The notes under the pieces are model-generated. The model was not told the origin of the DNA and ran no database searches. It was given only the letters and a program-made list of their open reading frames with translations. 64,000 bases of DNA from an uncultured Eubacterium sp. (GTDB lineage: Bacteria; Bacillota; Clostridia; Lachnospirales; Lachnospiraceae): contig CAMWXD010000012.1 of the NCBI GenBank assembly GCA_947178105.1, positions 20,271 through 84,270 on the forward strand. The letters run 5' to 3'. The translations under genes and the position numbers were made by a program. This document shows, one piece after another, positions 1 to 9,722 of the stretch. Position 1 is the stretch's first letter. The number at the start of each line of letters is the position of its first letter.

Positions 1-1
1 G

Positions 2-406
2 GCATTGTCATTTCTGTTTGGCGACCTGATGATGGCAGTGGGGAAAAATGTATTCTGGTGGTCGGCTGCTGCGGTTGCTGCCAGCCTGCCGATTCCCTTT
101 GTTATGGCAAACCAGAACACGATACTGTACCGTAAGATTCCTGCCGCCATGCAGGGGAGGGTGTTTGCAGTCAGGAATGCCATTCAGTACAGCACGATCC
201 CGGTTGGCATTATCCTCGGAGGTTATCTGGCGGATTATGTCTTTGAGCCTTTTATGGCTTCCGGGAACAGGCTGGCGGGGATGCTTGGAATCATCGTAGG
301 GAATGGCGCAGGAAGCGGCATGGCGGCAATGTTCCTATGTACCGGGATATGCGGCTTTACGGTGAGCCTGGCATCCTGTTTCAACCGGGAAATAATGAAT
401 CTATGA
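2..406 (+). CDS. MFS transporter, C-terminal part
   Basis: The reading frame is open from the left edge and ends in TGA-free sequence at a TAA/TGA boundary near 406, so the start lies outside the window. The visible 134 residues contain several hydrophobic helices and the loop 'AAMQGRVFAVRNAIQYSTIP', which resembles the segment between late transmembrane helices of macrolide-efflux-like MFS proteins (MFS_3 group). The family usually has about 400 residues, so roughly the last third is present. It would be an inner-membrane drug or solute exporter, but no substrate can be read from this fragment. The downstream gene has its own promoter, so this gene is probably not part of the rhamnoside locus. 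Confidence 0.7.
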   Translation, partial: ALSFLFGDLMMAVGKNVFWWSAAAVAASLPIPFVMANQNTILYRKIPAAMQGRVFAVRNAIQYSTIPVGIILGGYLADYVFEPFMASGNRLAGMLGIIVGNGAGSGMAAMFLCTGICGFTVSLASCFNREIMNL

Positions 407-425
407 GTAAGAGATAGCAGCAGTA

Positions 426-491
426 AATCTGTAAAATTTTAATCAAATCGAAAGTTTGTTGATTGCGTTATGCGAAACGGCTGAATATAGT
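426..491 (+). promoter_or_regulatory. Rhamnosidase promoter with 38-bp shared activator-like motif (copy 1)
   Basis: Positions 426-463 match positions 6558-6595 with a single mismatch (T457 versus C). The end of the motif runs into a -35-like TTGATT (459-464); a -10-like TATAGT lies at 486-491, giving a 21-bp spacer, the same as in the second copy. Overlong spacing and an adjoining conserved block are what one expects of an activator-dependent promoter. The natural candidate for the activator is the AraC-type response regulator at 5031. Binding is inferred, not shown. Confidence 0.6.
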
Positions 492-553
492 ATATCATAG
501 GCAGCAACACTGGTAATATTATAAATACTATGAAAAGGAGCACCAGATAGGAA

Positions 554-3184
554 ATGTTAAAAATACAAGGAATCAAAATCAATCATCTTACTAAGCCAAA
601 AGGAATCAAAGGAGATATACGGGCGGGATGGGAGATATGCTCGGACCGTACAGGCGTCAGCCAGTCTGGGTACCAGCTCCAGATATCAGAACAGCCGGAT
701 TTCGGGGAGGTTTTGTATGATTCAGGTAAGATGGAGAGTGCAGAATCTGCCAATGTCATAGTAAAGGATTTCTGCTGGAAATCTTTGACGCGTTACTTTT
801 TACGGGTACGTATATGGGATCATTACGGAGAGGAAAGTGCATGGAATGGGACGGAGTTCTTATCTGCTTTGCAGGATGCAGGGGAATGGAGGGCTGTTTT
901 TATCACAGCAGAATCAAATGAGGATAAAAAGGAAGCGCCGGGCACAGCCGTGAGGAAAGAATTTCATGTGCAAAAGCCTGTCAGAGAGGCGTTTCTTGTC
1001 AGTACGGCGCATGGATTGTACCAGGCGTTTATCAATGGAAAACGGATTGGCTGTGATGAGCTGACGCCAGGCTGGACAAGCTATAAAAAAAGGCTGCTGT
1101 ATCAAAGCTATGATATTACCGGGATGCTCAGGCAGGGCGGCAATGCCATTGGCGTCCTTCTTGGGGCCGGATGGTATAAAGGGGATATTTCTTATCAGCG
1201 GTCGCACAATTTTTATGGCGATTTTGCCGCGTTTGCAGGACAGATCGTCATTCGCTATGAGGATGGCAGTGAGGAAGCCATTCCTACGGATGCGGACTGG
1301 AAAGGGGCTTACAGCGCGGTTACGCATGCCGATCTTTTTGACGGCGAGAGTTATGATGCCAGGCTGGAGCAGTGCGGATGGAAGGAACCGGGATTTGATG
1401 AAAGCGGCTGGAGCGGTGTAAGGGTTGTAAAACAGACGGGAGAAACACTGATTCCGCAGCAGGGGTGTACCGTTCGTGTGAAAGAGAAAAAGGCTGTGAA
1501 AGATCTGATCGTCACACCGCAGGGCGATACCGTGCTTGACTTCGGGCAGAATCTGGCGGGATGGGTTCATTTCCGTGTCAAAGGAAAACGAGGGGATGTT
1601 GTGGAATTAAACTGTTTTGAAATCCTGGATGCGCAGGGGAACGTATATACGGAAAACCTGCGCACAGCAAAACAGACGATCCGTTATATTTGCAGAGGAG
1701 ATGAGGAAGAAGAATTTACGCCGCATTTTACTTACCAGGGATTCCGGTATGCAAGGGTGAAGCAGTATCCGGGTGTGGTGGAAAAGGATAATTTTGAAGC
1801 GCTTGTGCTGTATTCGGATATGGAACAGATTGGAACATTCCGGTGTTCGAACCCGCTGCTCAACCAGCTGCAGAGCAATATCTGCTGGGGAATGAAAGGA
1901 AATTCCGTGGATATCCCTACAGACTGCCCGCAGCGGGATGAACGGCTTGGATGGACGGGGGATGCCCAGATTTTCGGGCAGACAGCGGGGTATCTGATGG
2001 ATACCACAGAGTTTTACCGGAAATGGCTCTGCGATGTGGCAGCAGACCAGAAGCCGGATGGCGGCGTGCCGAACGTGGTGCCGGATGTGCTGCCGGATTT
2101 TGAAGGCAAATCTGCTTACGGTGCTTCTGCATGGGGAGATGTGGCGGTAATCCTGCCATGGCATATTTATCAGGAAACGGGAGATGTGTCCATTATTTTG
2201 CAGCAGTATGAAAGCATGAAGGCATGGGTGGATTTTTTAACAAAGAATGCACAGAGTGAAAAAGAGATTTTTGAGATGCAGTTTGGCGACTGGGTAGCAT
2301 TGGATGCAGAAGAAGGAAGCTATCACGGGGCAACGCCGGATAAGCTGGCCTGTTTTGCATATTATGCTTATGTAAGCGGGATTTTTGCAAAAATGGCGAA
2401 AGCTGCAGGGAATACGAAAGATGCAAAAACATATCAGGTTGTACATGAAAAAGCAAAGGGGCGTTTTCAGGAGCGCTATTTTCGTGAGGATGGCACGATG
2501 ACGGTACAGACGCAGACAGCACATATTGTGGCATTATTTTTTGATCTTGTGCCAGAAAACGGTATTGATACTGTAGTACAGGGGCTTTTGAAATTACTGA
2601 ATAAATATGACGGGCATCTGACTACAGGGTTTATTGGGACTCCATACTTTCTTCATGCATTGAGCCGGAACGGATGCCTGAAAGAAGCGTATGAGCTGTT
2701 GTTAAAGGAAGATTTTCCTTCCTGGCTGTATCAGGTGAAGCAGGGAGCTACTACGGTCTGGGAGCATTGGGACGGCTTAAAGCCGGATGGCAGCATGTGG
2801 AGCGCGGATATGAATTCTTTCAATCATTACGCTTACGGGGCTGTCGGACAGTGGCTGTATGAAGTGTGTGCAGGGCTTCGGATGGATGAAAGACATCCGG
2901 GCTGGAAGCATTTTTATGTGGAGCCGCATCCGGGCGGAGGACTTACTTTTGCTGAGGCCGCACACCGTACCGTGTATGGGCAGATCCGGGTGAAATGGGA
3001 ACTGCGGGACGATGAAATGCTCTGTCAGGTAAAGATTCCGCATAATACGTCTGCCGATATTATTCTGCATCAGGCCAGTGAGATCAGGGACGATGCTTCT
3101 TTGGCATTTGTAAGGGATGGCGGCATGGCCTGTGCAAAAGCCGGCTCCGGAGCTTATGAGATACGTGTAAAACGAATGAGGTAA
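554..3184 (+). CDS. GH78 alpha-L-rhamnosidase
   Basis: 876 residues, the usual length for family GH78, which releases terminal alpha-L-rhamnose from plant glycans and flavonoid glycosides. The N-terminal part (to about 330) fits the beta-rich rhamnosidase N and carbohydrate-binding domains. The (alpha/alpha)6 catalytic domain follows, with the family motif DCPQRDERLGWTGD at residues 457-470 (Glu463 the candidate general acid) and TTVWEHWDG around Glu737, the candidate base. There is no signal peptide, so it should act in the cytoplasm on imported rhamnosides. AAAGGAG at 534-540 precedes the start, which matches typical family N-termini. It is followed after 3 bases by the sensor kinase gene, so the two are likely co-transcribed. 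Confidence 0.93.
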   Translation: MLKIQGIKINHLTKPKGIKGDIRAGWEICSDRTGVSQSGYQLQISEQPDFGEVLYDSGKMESAESANVIVKDFCWKSLTRYFLRVRIWDHYGEESAWNGTEFLSALQDAGEWRAVFITAESNEDKKEAPGTAVRKEFHVQKPVREAFLVSTAHGLYQAFINGKRIGCDELTPGWTSYKKRLLYQSYDITGMLRQGGNAIGVLLGAGWYKGDISYQRSHNFYGDFAAFAGQIVIRYEDGSEEAIPTDADWKGAYSAVTHADLFDGESYDARLEQCGWKEPGFDESGWSGVRVVKQTGETLIPQQGCTVRVKEKKAVKDLIVTPQGDTVLDFGQNLAGWVHFRVKGKRGDVVELNCFEILDAQGNVYTENLRTAKQTIRYICRGDEEEEFTPHFTYQGFRYARVKQYPGVVEKDNFEALVLYSDMEQIGTFRCSNPLLNQLQSNICWGMKGNSVDIPTDCPQRDERLGWTGDAQIFGQTAGYLMDTTEFYRKWLCDVAADQKPDGGVPNVVPDVLPDFEGKSAYGASAWGDVAVILPWHIYQETGDVSIILQQYESMKAWVDFLTKNAQSEKEIFEMQFGDWVALDAEEGSYHGATPDKLACFAYYAYVSGIFAKMAKAAGNTKDAKTYQVVHEKAKGRFQERYFREDGTMTVQTQTAHIVALFFDLVPENGIDTVVQGLLKLLNKYDGHLTTGFIGTPYFLHALSRNGCLKEAYELLLKEDFPSWLYQVKQGATTVWEHWDGLKPDGSMWSADMNSFNHYAYGAVGQWLYEVCAGLRMDERHPGWKHFYVEPHPGGGLTFAEAAHRTVYGQIRVKWELRDDEMLCQVKIPHNTSADIILHQASEIRDDASLAFVRDGGMACAKAGSGAYEIRVKRMR

Positions 3185-3187
3185 TTT

Positions 3188-4993
3188 ATGAATGATAATA
3201 TGCCTTTGCATGTTCAGCTATTGTATAAAAAAGTCCGGGATATGAAGCTGAAAACAAAAATCAGGCTGGCGCTGTTTGCAATATCTGTCTTTACAGTTGC
3301 CGGCATAGGCATCTACAGTTATCAGATTGCAAAACGGGAATTATTGAAAAATTCCAAAGATGCCCTGATCAGCATGGAAAAGCAGGGAGGAAAGAACTTA
3401 GATGACCGTATCAGTGCGTTTCAGGATGTTTCCTATCGTATTATCCAGGCAGAAAATATTGCGAAGCTTCTGAATTATACGCCGGAAGAAGCAGCAAAAA
3501 ACAGGATTGCAAACGAGGGGCTGCCGGCGGCGATCAGCCAGCAGTCGTCCTTGTACCGGTATACAAAATATGCGTTTCTGCGGCCAAACAGCGGCGAGGT
3601 TTACGATTATTATAAAAGCGGACAGGACAGGCTGCCCGCTGATGCCTGTGAGAAACTGTTGGATGAACTGGATGCACAGGTAGACCGGAACAGGCCGGTC
3701 AGATGGACAATGTCCGGGAATGAAGTGTTTTTTGTGCGTCAGGTTGTAGACAGCAGCAGTTTTGAAGATAAAGGGCTTTTATGTTTTGCGGTCGATCAGA
3801 GCTTTTTTGAATTTATCAGCGGTGATACAGGATATTTAAACAATGGCCAGACGATTGTCCTGGAAAAGAATGGCGGGATCTTAAAGCGTACAGATGATGC
3901 AATAGGAAACAGCATTCTGCAGGACAGGGCGGCTTATCAGGATAAAAATCAGGATATAAGTCAGAATAAAAATTACTATGTTTACCAGTATACAAAAGAA
4001 ACAGAGGATGATACTTATACAGTAGCCGCTATCCAGACAGAAAAAAACAGATGGACAGTGATTGTTTATTTTTCCCATTCCGTGCTTTTGAAAGGAATTC
4101 AGATGATTTATGCCGGAGTGTTTCGGACAGTTATCATTGCAGCGCTGATTGTTCTGAGCATTACAGCGCTGATTTCCAGGACGATTACAAAGAATGTACG
4201 GCTGATTGAGGAAGGGATGCGCCAGTATGAAGCCGGCTGCTTCGAGCACCGGATCAGTCCCGCCAGTTATGATGAGGTGGGGCTTTTAGGGCTGCAGTTG
4301 AATCATATGGCTGTAAAAATCAGTGAGCTGATACAAATGCTGCATCTGGAAGAGGAAGAAAAAAAGCAGAAAGAAATAGAAACACTGCAGGCACAGATCA
4401 ATCCGCATTTTTTGTATAATACGCTCGGTTCCTTAAAATGGGCGGCATTTAGGAACGGACAGAAAGACCTTGCAGGCGCTCTGGATGCTTTAAGCAGCCT
4501 GCTGCGCTTTACGATTAAGAAAGCAGGCGGCATGGTGACGGTGTCTGAGGAAATTGCATATATTAAAAACTATATTGCGATAGAACGGATGCGGTATGGG
4601 GATGCGTTTTCTGTTGTGTACGATTTAGATGATGCAGCCAGGGAAATGCAGATACCGGGGTTTATTTTGCAGCCGCTTGTGGAGAATTGTTTTCTGCACG
4701 GACTGGATATGGCAGCCGGCGGCGGGGTGATCACGGTCAGAAGCAGCCTGGTGATGGATGGGCTGGTCATGCAGGTGGAGGATAACGGGGAAGGCATCCC
4801 CAAGGAGCGGCTGGATGGCCTGCTTTTGCCTGATACAGAAAAGGAAAAGAAATATAAGGGATTCAGCAGCATAGGTTTAAGTATTGTTGACCGGAGGCTG
4901 AAGGAAATGTATGGAGAGCGTTATCGTACGGCCATACACAGCCTGCCCGGGGAAGGAACCGTTGTGAGCCTGCATATTCCGCTGCTGCGTTAG
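3188..4993 (+). CDS. YesM-type sensor histidine kinase
   Basis: 601 residues: a transmembrane helix near residues 26-44, an extracytoplasmic sensor domain of about 265 residues, a second helix near 312-330, a HAMP region, then the His_kinase/HATPase module. The phosphorylated histidine is His407 in INPHFLYNTL, the hallmark of the YesM/LytS class. The N box (PLVENCFLHG), DNGEGIP and the glycine-rich GFSSIGLSIV are present, so the kinase looks intact. The start at 3188 has TGAGGT just upstream; an ATG at 3242 is a possible alternative. It sits between a rhamnosidase and its response regulator, and probably senses a carbohydrate outside the cell and phosphorylates the 5031 protein. Confidence 0.92.
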   Translation: MNDNMPLHVQLLYKKVRDMKLKTKIRLALFAISVFTVAGIGIYSYQIAKRELLKNSKDALISMEKQGGKNLDDRISAFQDVSYRIIQAENIAKLLNYTPEEAAKNRIANEGLPAAISQQSSLYRYTKYAFLRPNSGEVYDYYKSGQDRLPADACEKLLDELDAQVDRNRPVRWTMSGNEVFFVRQVVDSSSFEDKGLLCFAVDQSFFEFISGDTGYLNNGQTIVLEKNGGILKRTDDAIGNSILQDRAAYQDKNQDISQNKNYYVYQYTKETEDDTYTVAAIQTEKNRWTVIVYFSHSVLLKGIQMIYAGVFRTVIIAALIVLSITALISRTITKNVRLIEEGMRQYEAGCFEHRISPASYDEVGLLGLQLNHMAVKISELIQMLHLEEEEKKQKEIETLQAQINPHFLYNTLGSLKWAAFRNGQKDLAGALDALSSLLRFTIKKAGGMVTVSEEIAYIKNYIAIERMRYGDAFSVVYDLDDAAREMQIPGFILQPLVENCFLHGLDMAAGGGVITVRSSLVMDGLVMQVEDNGEGIPKERLDGLLLPDTEKEKKYKGFSSIGLSIVDRRLKEMYGERYRTAIHSLPGEGTVVSLHIPLLR

Positions 4994-5030
4994 GCAGCCG
5001 TTTTTTGCAGGATGCGATTGGAGGGATGAA

Positions 5031-6524
5031 ATGGACTGGAAAGTGCTGATTGCAGATGATGACAGGAATTTCCGTTATGCGATGTGTGAGGCGATTCCAT
5101 GGAAAGAACACGGTTTTGAAGTGGCGGCGGAGGCAGTGCATGGCAGGCAGGCTCTGGAGATCCTGCGGGACAAAGAAATCCATATTGTGCTGACGGATAT
5201 GGAGATGCCGGTGATGAACGGGGTAGAGCTGACAGAAGCGGTCAAAAAACAGTATCCGGAGATTATCGTAGTTGCCCTGAGCGCGTATGACGATTTTGAG
5301 TTTGTCAAAGAATCGATGCGGCTTGGGGCGGAGGACTATATTTTGAAGCAGGAGTTTGACGGTGAAAAAATTATACAGATGCTAGAGCATCTCTGTGCGC
5401 AGAATCTGGAAAAGCGAAGGAAGGATTTTAACCAGGGCAGGGAAAACGAGGCATTCCTTGCCTATCTGCAGGGAAAACTGGATGTGCCCGCGCAGGGCAG
5501 TCCCTATTATAAATTATTGGATAAAGACCATATGACGCTGTGTCTGGCTCAAAGCGCCAGTGCATTTGAAATGCATGTCAGAAATGACGGCAACCTGCTT
5601 TTTTTTGGCAAAGCAAAAGAACATGTCTGGCTGTTTATTTATCAAATGCCACAAACAAGAAGCAAAAGCCAGTGGATGCAGGAACAGCTTTGTATGGCGG
5701 GGGATGTGCAGTCTGGATTTTCAGGGAATGTCCGAATTGCATTGTGTGATGAAAGCGGCGGTTTTTTTAAGCTTCCAGGAATGTATGCAAAAGCAGAAAC
5801 GGCCTTACAGTATGCCGTATATTTTCCGAAAGAGCGGATGCTTCATTATTTGGACATCAGCAGATATGAAAAAACACGAAAAAGAGATTATGTTTACGAT
5901 CTGCCGGAACATAGGCTGTCTGTGCAGCAGGAAACAGGGGAACGAATCCTGATGGAAATGGGGGAGCGGCTGAAAGAGAATATGCCGGAAGAAGAATTTG
6001 TGAACGGCAGTTTTGTAAATTTTTATAAAGAGTTTCTGGCAGGCAGTACTGCGAAAGTGGATGATATGGAGGTGATTAAATATTACGAGGGGTTGAAGCA
6101 GTGGATATCTGTGGAAGATAAGATGGATTATACATCTGCCTGCATGGAAAAATGGCGCAGGCAGATGCTTGCTGCATATAACGGAAAACATAAATCCATA
6201 CGCAAAGCGATCGAGTATGTATATAAGCATTATGCAGAAGATGTGTCTTTGCAGGATATTGCAGTTTATGTGGGACTGAGCGACAATTATTTGTCAAACC
6301 TGTTTAAAAAAGAGATGAATGAGAATCTGGTTTCTTTTATCAATAAAGTCCGGATTCAGAAGGCAAAAAAACTGCTTGAAAACCAGAATCTTAAAGTGAA
6401 TGAGATTGCAGAGGCAGTCGGGTTTCACAATGCTACTTATCTGAGCACGATGTTTAAAAAAGTGACCGGAATGTCTATAAGTGAATACAAAAGCCAGAGT
6501 GCGGGGCTGTCGCGTTTTTCTTAG
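5031..6524 (+). CDS. YesN-type response regulator with AraC output domain
   Basis: 497 residues. Residues 1-120 are a receiver domain with acidic pocket Asp9-Asp11, phospho-acceptor Asp56 in LTDMEMP, and a conserved Lys in YILK. A linker of about 270 residues leads to a C-terminal AraC/XylS double helix-turn-helix (from about 390), ending in the family signature region GFHNATYLSTMFKKVTG. GGAGGG lies at 5020-5025, six bases before the start; an out-of-frame ATG at 5026 is not used. The protein most likely activates the promoters at 426 and 6558, which share a 38-bp element, and so induces rhamnoside uptake and hydrolysis. That link is inferred from position. Confidence 0.92.
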   Translation: MDWKVLIADDDRNFRYAMCEAIPWKEHGFEVAAEAVHGRQALEILRDKEIHIVLTDMEMPVMNGVELTEAVKKQYPEIIVVALSAYDDFEFVKESMRLGAEDYILKQEFDGEKIIQMLEHLCAQNLEKRRKDFNQGRENEAFLAYLQGKLDVPAQGSPYYKLLDKDHMTLCLAQSASAFEMHVRNDGNLLFFGKAKEHVWLFIYQMPQTRSKSQWMQEQLCMAGDVQSGFSGNVRIALCDESGGFFKLPGMYAKAETALQYAVYFPKERMLHYLDISRYEKTRKRDYVYDLPEHRLSVQQETGERILMEMGERLKENMPEEEFVNGSFVNFYKEFLAGSTAKVDDMEVIKYYEGLKQWISVEDKMDYTSACMEKWRRQMLAAYNGKHKSIRKAIEYVYKHYAEDVSLQDIAVYVGLSDNYLSNLFKKEMNENLVSFINKVRIQKAKKLLENQNLKVNEIAEAVGFHNATYLSTMFKKVTGMSISEYKSQSAGLSRFS

Positions 6525-6557
6525 TGCGGCAGCCCCTTGCTGTAAGCAACTGTATCG

Positions 6558-6623
6558 AATCTGTAAAATTTTAATCAAATCGAAAGTTCGTTGATAGATT
6601 GCCGCAGGATGTCAGGATATAAT
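6558..6623 (+). promoter_or_regulatory. ABC-transporter promoter with 38-bp shared motif (copy 2)
   Basis: The motif spans 6558-6595 and differs from copy 1 by one base. A -35-like TTGATA (6591-6596) and a perfect TATAAT (6618-6623) are separated by 21 bp, exactly as in copy 1. The spacing beyond the optimum suggests dependence on an activator bound at the motif. It should drive the binding-protein gene starting at 6677. Confidence 0.65.
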
Positions 6624-6676
6624 AGAACCATAGCCGACGGGTAATATGATAAAAAAATAAAATGGAGGAAAGTAAA

Positions 6677-7960
6677 ATGAAGATGAAGATGAAATATTTG
6701 AAGATGGCGGCAGTAACGGGATTAGCAGCAGCTCTGATAGCAGGATGCGGAAGCTCAGGCGATTCGAATGGCAGCAGTTCAGAGGGCGGCACGACGACAA
6801 TTACATTTATGAACCACACAGGAGAAGATAAAACAAAGGCTTATGAAGATGAGCTGATCGCCGCGTTTGAGGAGGCTAATCAGGATATTAAAGTCGAAGT
6901 CCAGCGTATGAGCATGGATGATTATACACAGACAATCCAGACCAAAATTGCCAGCGGCGATGCGCCGGATGTCTTTTACATTGAGCAGTCTAATCTGGAT
7001 AAGTATGCGGGAAGCGACTATCTGCTGGATTTGACAGATACGAGCATAGCGGAGCATTACGACGGCAATATGCTTGTGTATGAAGGCAAAAGCTATGGCG
7101 CGCCGTTAGGGGTTAATACATATATCATTACTTACAATAAAAGTGTTTTTGCAGATTTAAATATTGAAATACCGCAGACGACGACAGAATTTTATGATGC
7201 ATGTGAGACGATCAAAGGAGCCGGCCTTGTGCCGTTAGTAGCAGGATATCAGGATACATGGGTGTTAATGGCGGATACGCAGGCAGAGTATGTAAATGAT
7301 GTCATGTTAAGGGATGCAGATGCATTAAAGAAGCTGGAAAGCAGGGAAGTGAGGTTTTCTGAAAGTGCAGACTGGAAAGCTGTTTTTGAGCGGTTTGCAA
7401 AGAGGATGCAGTACACACAGGGCGACCAGTTTGGCACAGACTGGAATACTGCCTGCACGATGCTTGCAAACGGCGATGCGGCAATGATTGTCAGCGGAGA
7501 CTGGACAGCGAACAATGTAGCGGATATGGGAGAGGACGTAGAATTAGGAGCATTTATCCTTCCGGTTTCTGACAATGCAGATGAAGTAAAGATGGCAGTG
7601 CCTGGCGCGGGACAGTCTTATGCAATTAGCGCGGATAGTGAGAATCAGGCAGCGGCAGTTAAGTTTGTGGATTTTATGACATCAAAAGAAGCCGGTGAAA
7701 AATATGTTGCTGAAAGCATCGGTGTGTGTGTAATCAAAGATGTGGAAACGCCTGAGGTGGAATCCGCACTGGCGGATATTGTGGCTTATATGAATGAAGG
7801 GAAATCTGAATTCCTTTCTGCTGATTTTGATGCGAACTTTACAGAGGAATACAGGGATGCATTCCAGAATACCGTAAGCAGTTTTATTCTTGACGGAGCA
7901 GAAGATGTAGATAAGCTGCTGCAGGACCTTGACACAGAATTCGACCGTATTCACGGATAA
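6677..7960 (+). CDS. Carbohydrate ABC transporter substrate-binding lipoprotein
   Basis: 427 residues. The N-terminus is a lipoprotein signal peptide with a lipobox ending LIAGC, Cys24 being the lipid-modified residue, followed by a Gly/Ser-rich linker. The remainder is a type 1 extracellular solute-binding fold (family 1, as in sugar importers), with motifs such as FEEANQDIKVEVQRM and ASGDAPDVFYIEQ. GGAGG at 6664-6668 sets the start at 6677; an upstream ATG at 6662 overlaps that ribosome binding site and is rejected. Anchored on the outer face of the membrane, it should deliver a rhamnose-containing oligosaccharide to the two permeases downstream. No ATPase gene is in the cluster, which is common for this family, where one MsmK-like ATPase serves several importers. 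Confidence 0.93.
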   Translation: MKMKMKYLKMAAVTGLAAALIAGCGSSGDSNGSSSEGGTTTITFMNHTGEDKTKAYEDELIAAFEEANQDIKVEVQRMSMDDYTQTIQTKIASGDAPDVFYIEQSNLDKYAGSDYLLDLTDTSIAEHYDGNMLVYEGKSYGAPLGVNTYIITYNKSVFADLNIEIPQTTTEFYDACETIKGAGLVPLVAGYQDTWVLMADTQAEYVNDVMLRDADALKKLESREVRFSESADWKAVFERFAKRMQYTQGDQFGTDWNTACTMLANGDAAMIVSGDWTANNVADMGEDVELGAFILPVSDNADEVKMAVPGAGQSYAISADSENQAAAVKFVDFMTSKEAGEKYVAESIGVCVIKDVETPEVESALADIVAYMNEGKSEFLSADFDANFTEEYRDAFQNTVSSFILDGAEDVDKLLQDLDTEFDRIHG

Positions 7961-7998
7961 TGGCGCAGCAGTTGCTTACAGAATAGGAGGGGATTTTC

Positions 7999-8838
7999 TT
8001 GAAGGATAGAAAAGGGTTTTACTGGTTTTTGCTGCCGTCTGTTGTTTTGTTTCTGTTTGCAACGGTATATCCGTTTATATCAGGGCTGAATGTTGCATTC
8101 ACAAACTGGGACGGTATTTCCAGGGATTATGATTATATAGGCTTTAAAAATTTTATTGATATGTTTCATGATTCCAATATTGTAAGGTCTATCTGGGTAA
8201 CGCTTGCATTTGGTATCGGGTATACGTTGCTGAACAATGTCCTGTCATTATCTATTGCAATCCTGTTAAGGCCGAAATTTAAAGGAAATGCGTTTATAAA
8301 GACCGTTTTCTTTATACCGATGGCGTTAAGCCCTGTCCTGGCGGCATTTGTATGGGGATTTATAGACCGCAATATTTTGTCAAATGTGCTCGGAAGTTCT
8401 CTGCTGGGCAAGCCGGCGACTGTTCTGTGGGGGCTTATCATGATCGCGCTTTGGAGCGGCATAGGTTCTAATATTATGGTTTACCTTGCAGGGCTCACCA
8501 ATATACCGAATGATTATTATGAAGCTGCGGCGATTGACGGCGTTACGGTCTGGCAGAAGTTCAGATATATTACATTGCCGCTTCTAGGGCCTTCCTTTAC
8601 GACATGTATTACCCTGACTTTAACCTCTGCACTGCGTGAATTTGGTATTACCATGTCAGCGACAGCCGGCGGCCCGGCCCGGTCATCCGAAATGATTTCC
8701 ATCTTTATTTATAAGAATCTGTTCAGCTTCCAGAAAGCAGGATATGGCCAGGCAGTATCGCTTGTATTTATGATGATTCTGATGGTGCTCGGCATCTGCA
8801 TGAACCGGTTCTTTAGAAGCAAGGAGGTAGAGTTGTAA
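7999..8838 (+). CDS. Carbohydrate ABC transporter permease (MalF/UgpA type)
   Basis: 279 residues with about six transmembrane helices. The cytoplasmic EAA loop is visible as YYEAAAIDGVTVWQKFRYI followed by LPLL, the contact site for the ATPase. The start is TTG at 7999, chosen because AGGAGG (7985-7990) is eight bases upstream and the N-terminus KGFYWFLLPSVVLFLFATVYP matches the family. It lies 38 bp after the binding protein and overlaps the next permease gene by one base (TAATG), a sign of translational coupling. Together the two permeases form the membrane channel of the importer. Confidence 0.92.
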   Translation: MKDRKGFYWFLLPSVVLFLFATVYPFISGLNVAFTNWDGISRDYDYIGFKNFIDMFHDSNIVRSIWVTLAFGIGYTLLNNVLSLSIAILLRPKFKGNAFIKTVFFIPMALSPVLAAFVWGFIDRNILSNVLGSSLLGKPATVLWGLIMIALWSGIGSNIMVYLAGLTNIPNDYYEAAAIDGVTVWQKFRYITLPLLGPSFTTCITLTLTSALREFGITMSATAGGPARSSEMISIFIYKNLFSFQKAGYGQAVSLVFMMILMVLGICMNRFFRSKEVEL

Positions 8839-9665
8839 TGAACAGTAAAACAGCGACGATTTTAGGACGTGTCTTTTTAGGTATCGTAGCAGTTATTTTT
8901 ATCTTTCCATTTATTGTCAGCGTTCTGCTTTCTTTTAAGACGAAACAGGAGACGGCGAAAAATGTGCTGGCTCTGCCAGAGGCGCTGCATATAGAAAACT
9001 ATACGGAAGCAATGGCAAAAGCAAATATTCTGCATTCTATGGGAAACAGCATTATTGTCACGGCAGTAAGTGTCATATTGGTCATTATCGTGGCATCTAT
9101 GGCAGGATATGCCATTGGCAGGCAGTATCATAAAAAATCATATAAGACGTATGAATCGATTCTGACAGCCGCAATGATGATTCCGTTCCAGACGTTAATG
9201 ATTCCGATTTACAGGATGTACCGGGATATGGGGCTTTTAAACACACTGCCGGGCGTCATCATACTGATTGCCGGCACCAATATGCCGTTTGCGATTATGA
9301 TGTACATCGGGTTTGTACGCACGCTTCCGATTGAACTGGAGGAAGCGGCGATGCTGGAAGGCTGTGGAAAATGGCGCATTTTCTTTCAGGTTATTTTTCC
9401 GCTCCTGAAACCGACGACAGTAACGATCGCTGTATTGGATGCACTTTGGGCATGGAATGATTTCAACGCTTCCCTGATTGTATTGCAGAAAGACGCGGTA
9501 AAAACAGTGCCTATGCAGCAGTATGTATTTTTCGGAGAACATTCCGCAGATTACAATATGGCATTTGCTGCCGCAGTCATTGGCATGATACCGGTAATGA
9601 TTTTCTTCCTATTTATGCAGAAGCATATTCAGGAAGGCATGACGGCAGGTGCAGTGAAAGGATAA
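8838..9665 (+). CDS. Carbohydrate ABC transporter permease (MalG/UgpE type)
   Basis: 275 residues, six predicted membrane helices, with the EAA motif as LEEAAMLEGCGKWRIFFQ before IFPLLKP. The short N-terminal cytoplasmic segment followed at once by a helix (VFLGIVAVIFIFPFIVSVLL) is typical of the second permease in CUT1 importers. The start codon overlaps the stop of the upstream permease. It pairs with the 7999 product to import the ligand of the 6677 lipoprotein. A second GH78-like gene follows within 60 bp, so the operon ends with an enzyme that can act on the imported sugar. Confidence 0.92.
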   Translation: MNSKTATILGRVFLGIVAVIFIFPFIVSVLLSFKTKQETAKNVLALPEALHIENYTEAMAKANILHSMGNSIIVTAVSVILVIIVASMAGYAIGRQYHKKSYKTYESILTAAMMIPFQTLMIPIYRMYRDMGLLNTLPGVIILIAGTNMPFAIMMYIGFVRTLPIELEEAAMLEGCGKWRIFFQVIFPLLKPTTVTIAVLDALWAWNDFNASLIVLQKDAVKTVPMQQYVFFGEHSADYNMAFAAAVIGMIPVMIFFLFMQKHIQEGMTAGAVKG

Positions 9666-9722
9666 GGAAACCCGCGTGGAAACTTCAGACAGAATGGGAT
9701 GGAAGGAAAGGAACAGGGCGCA

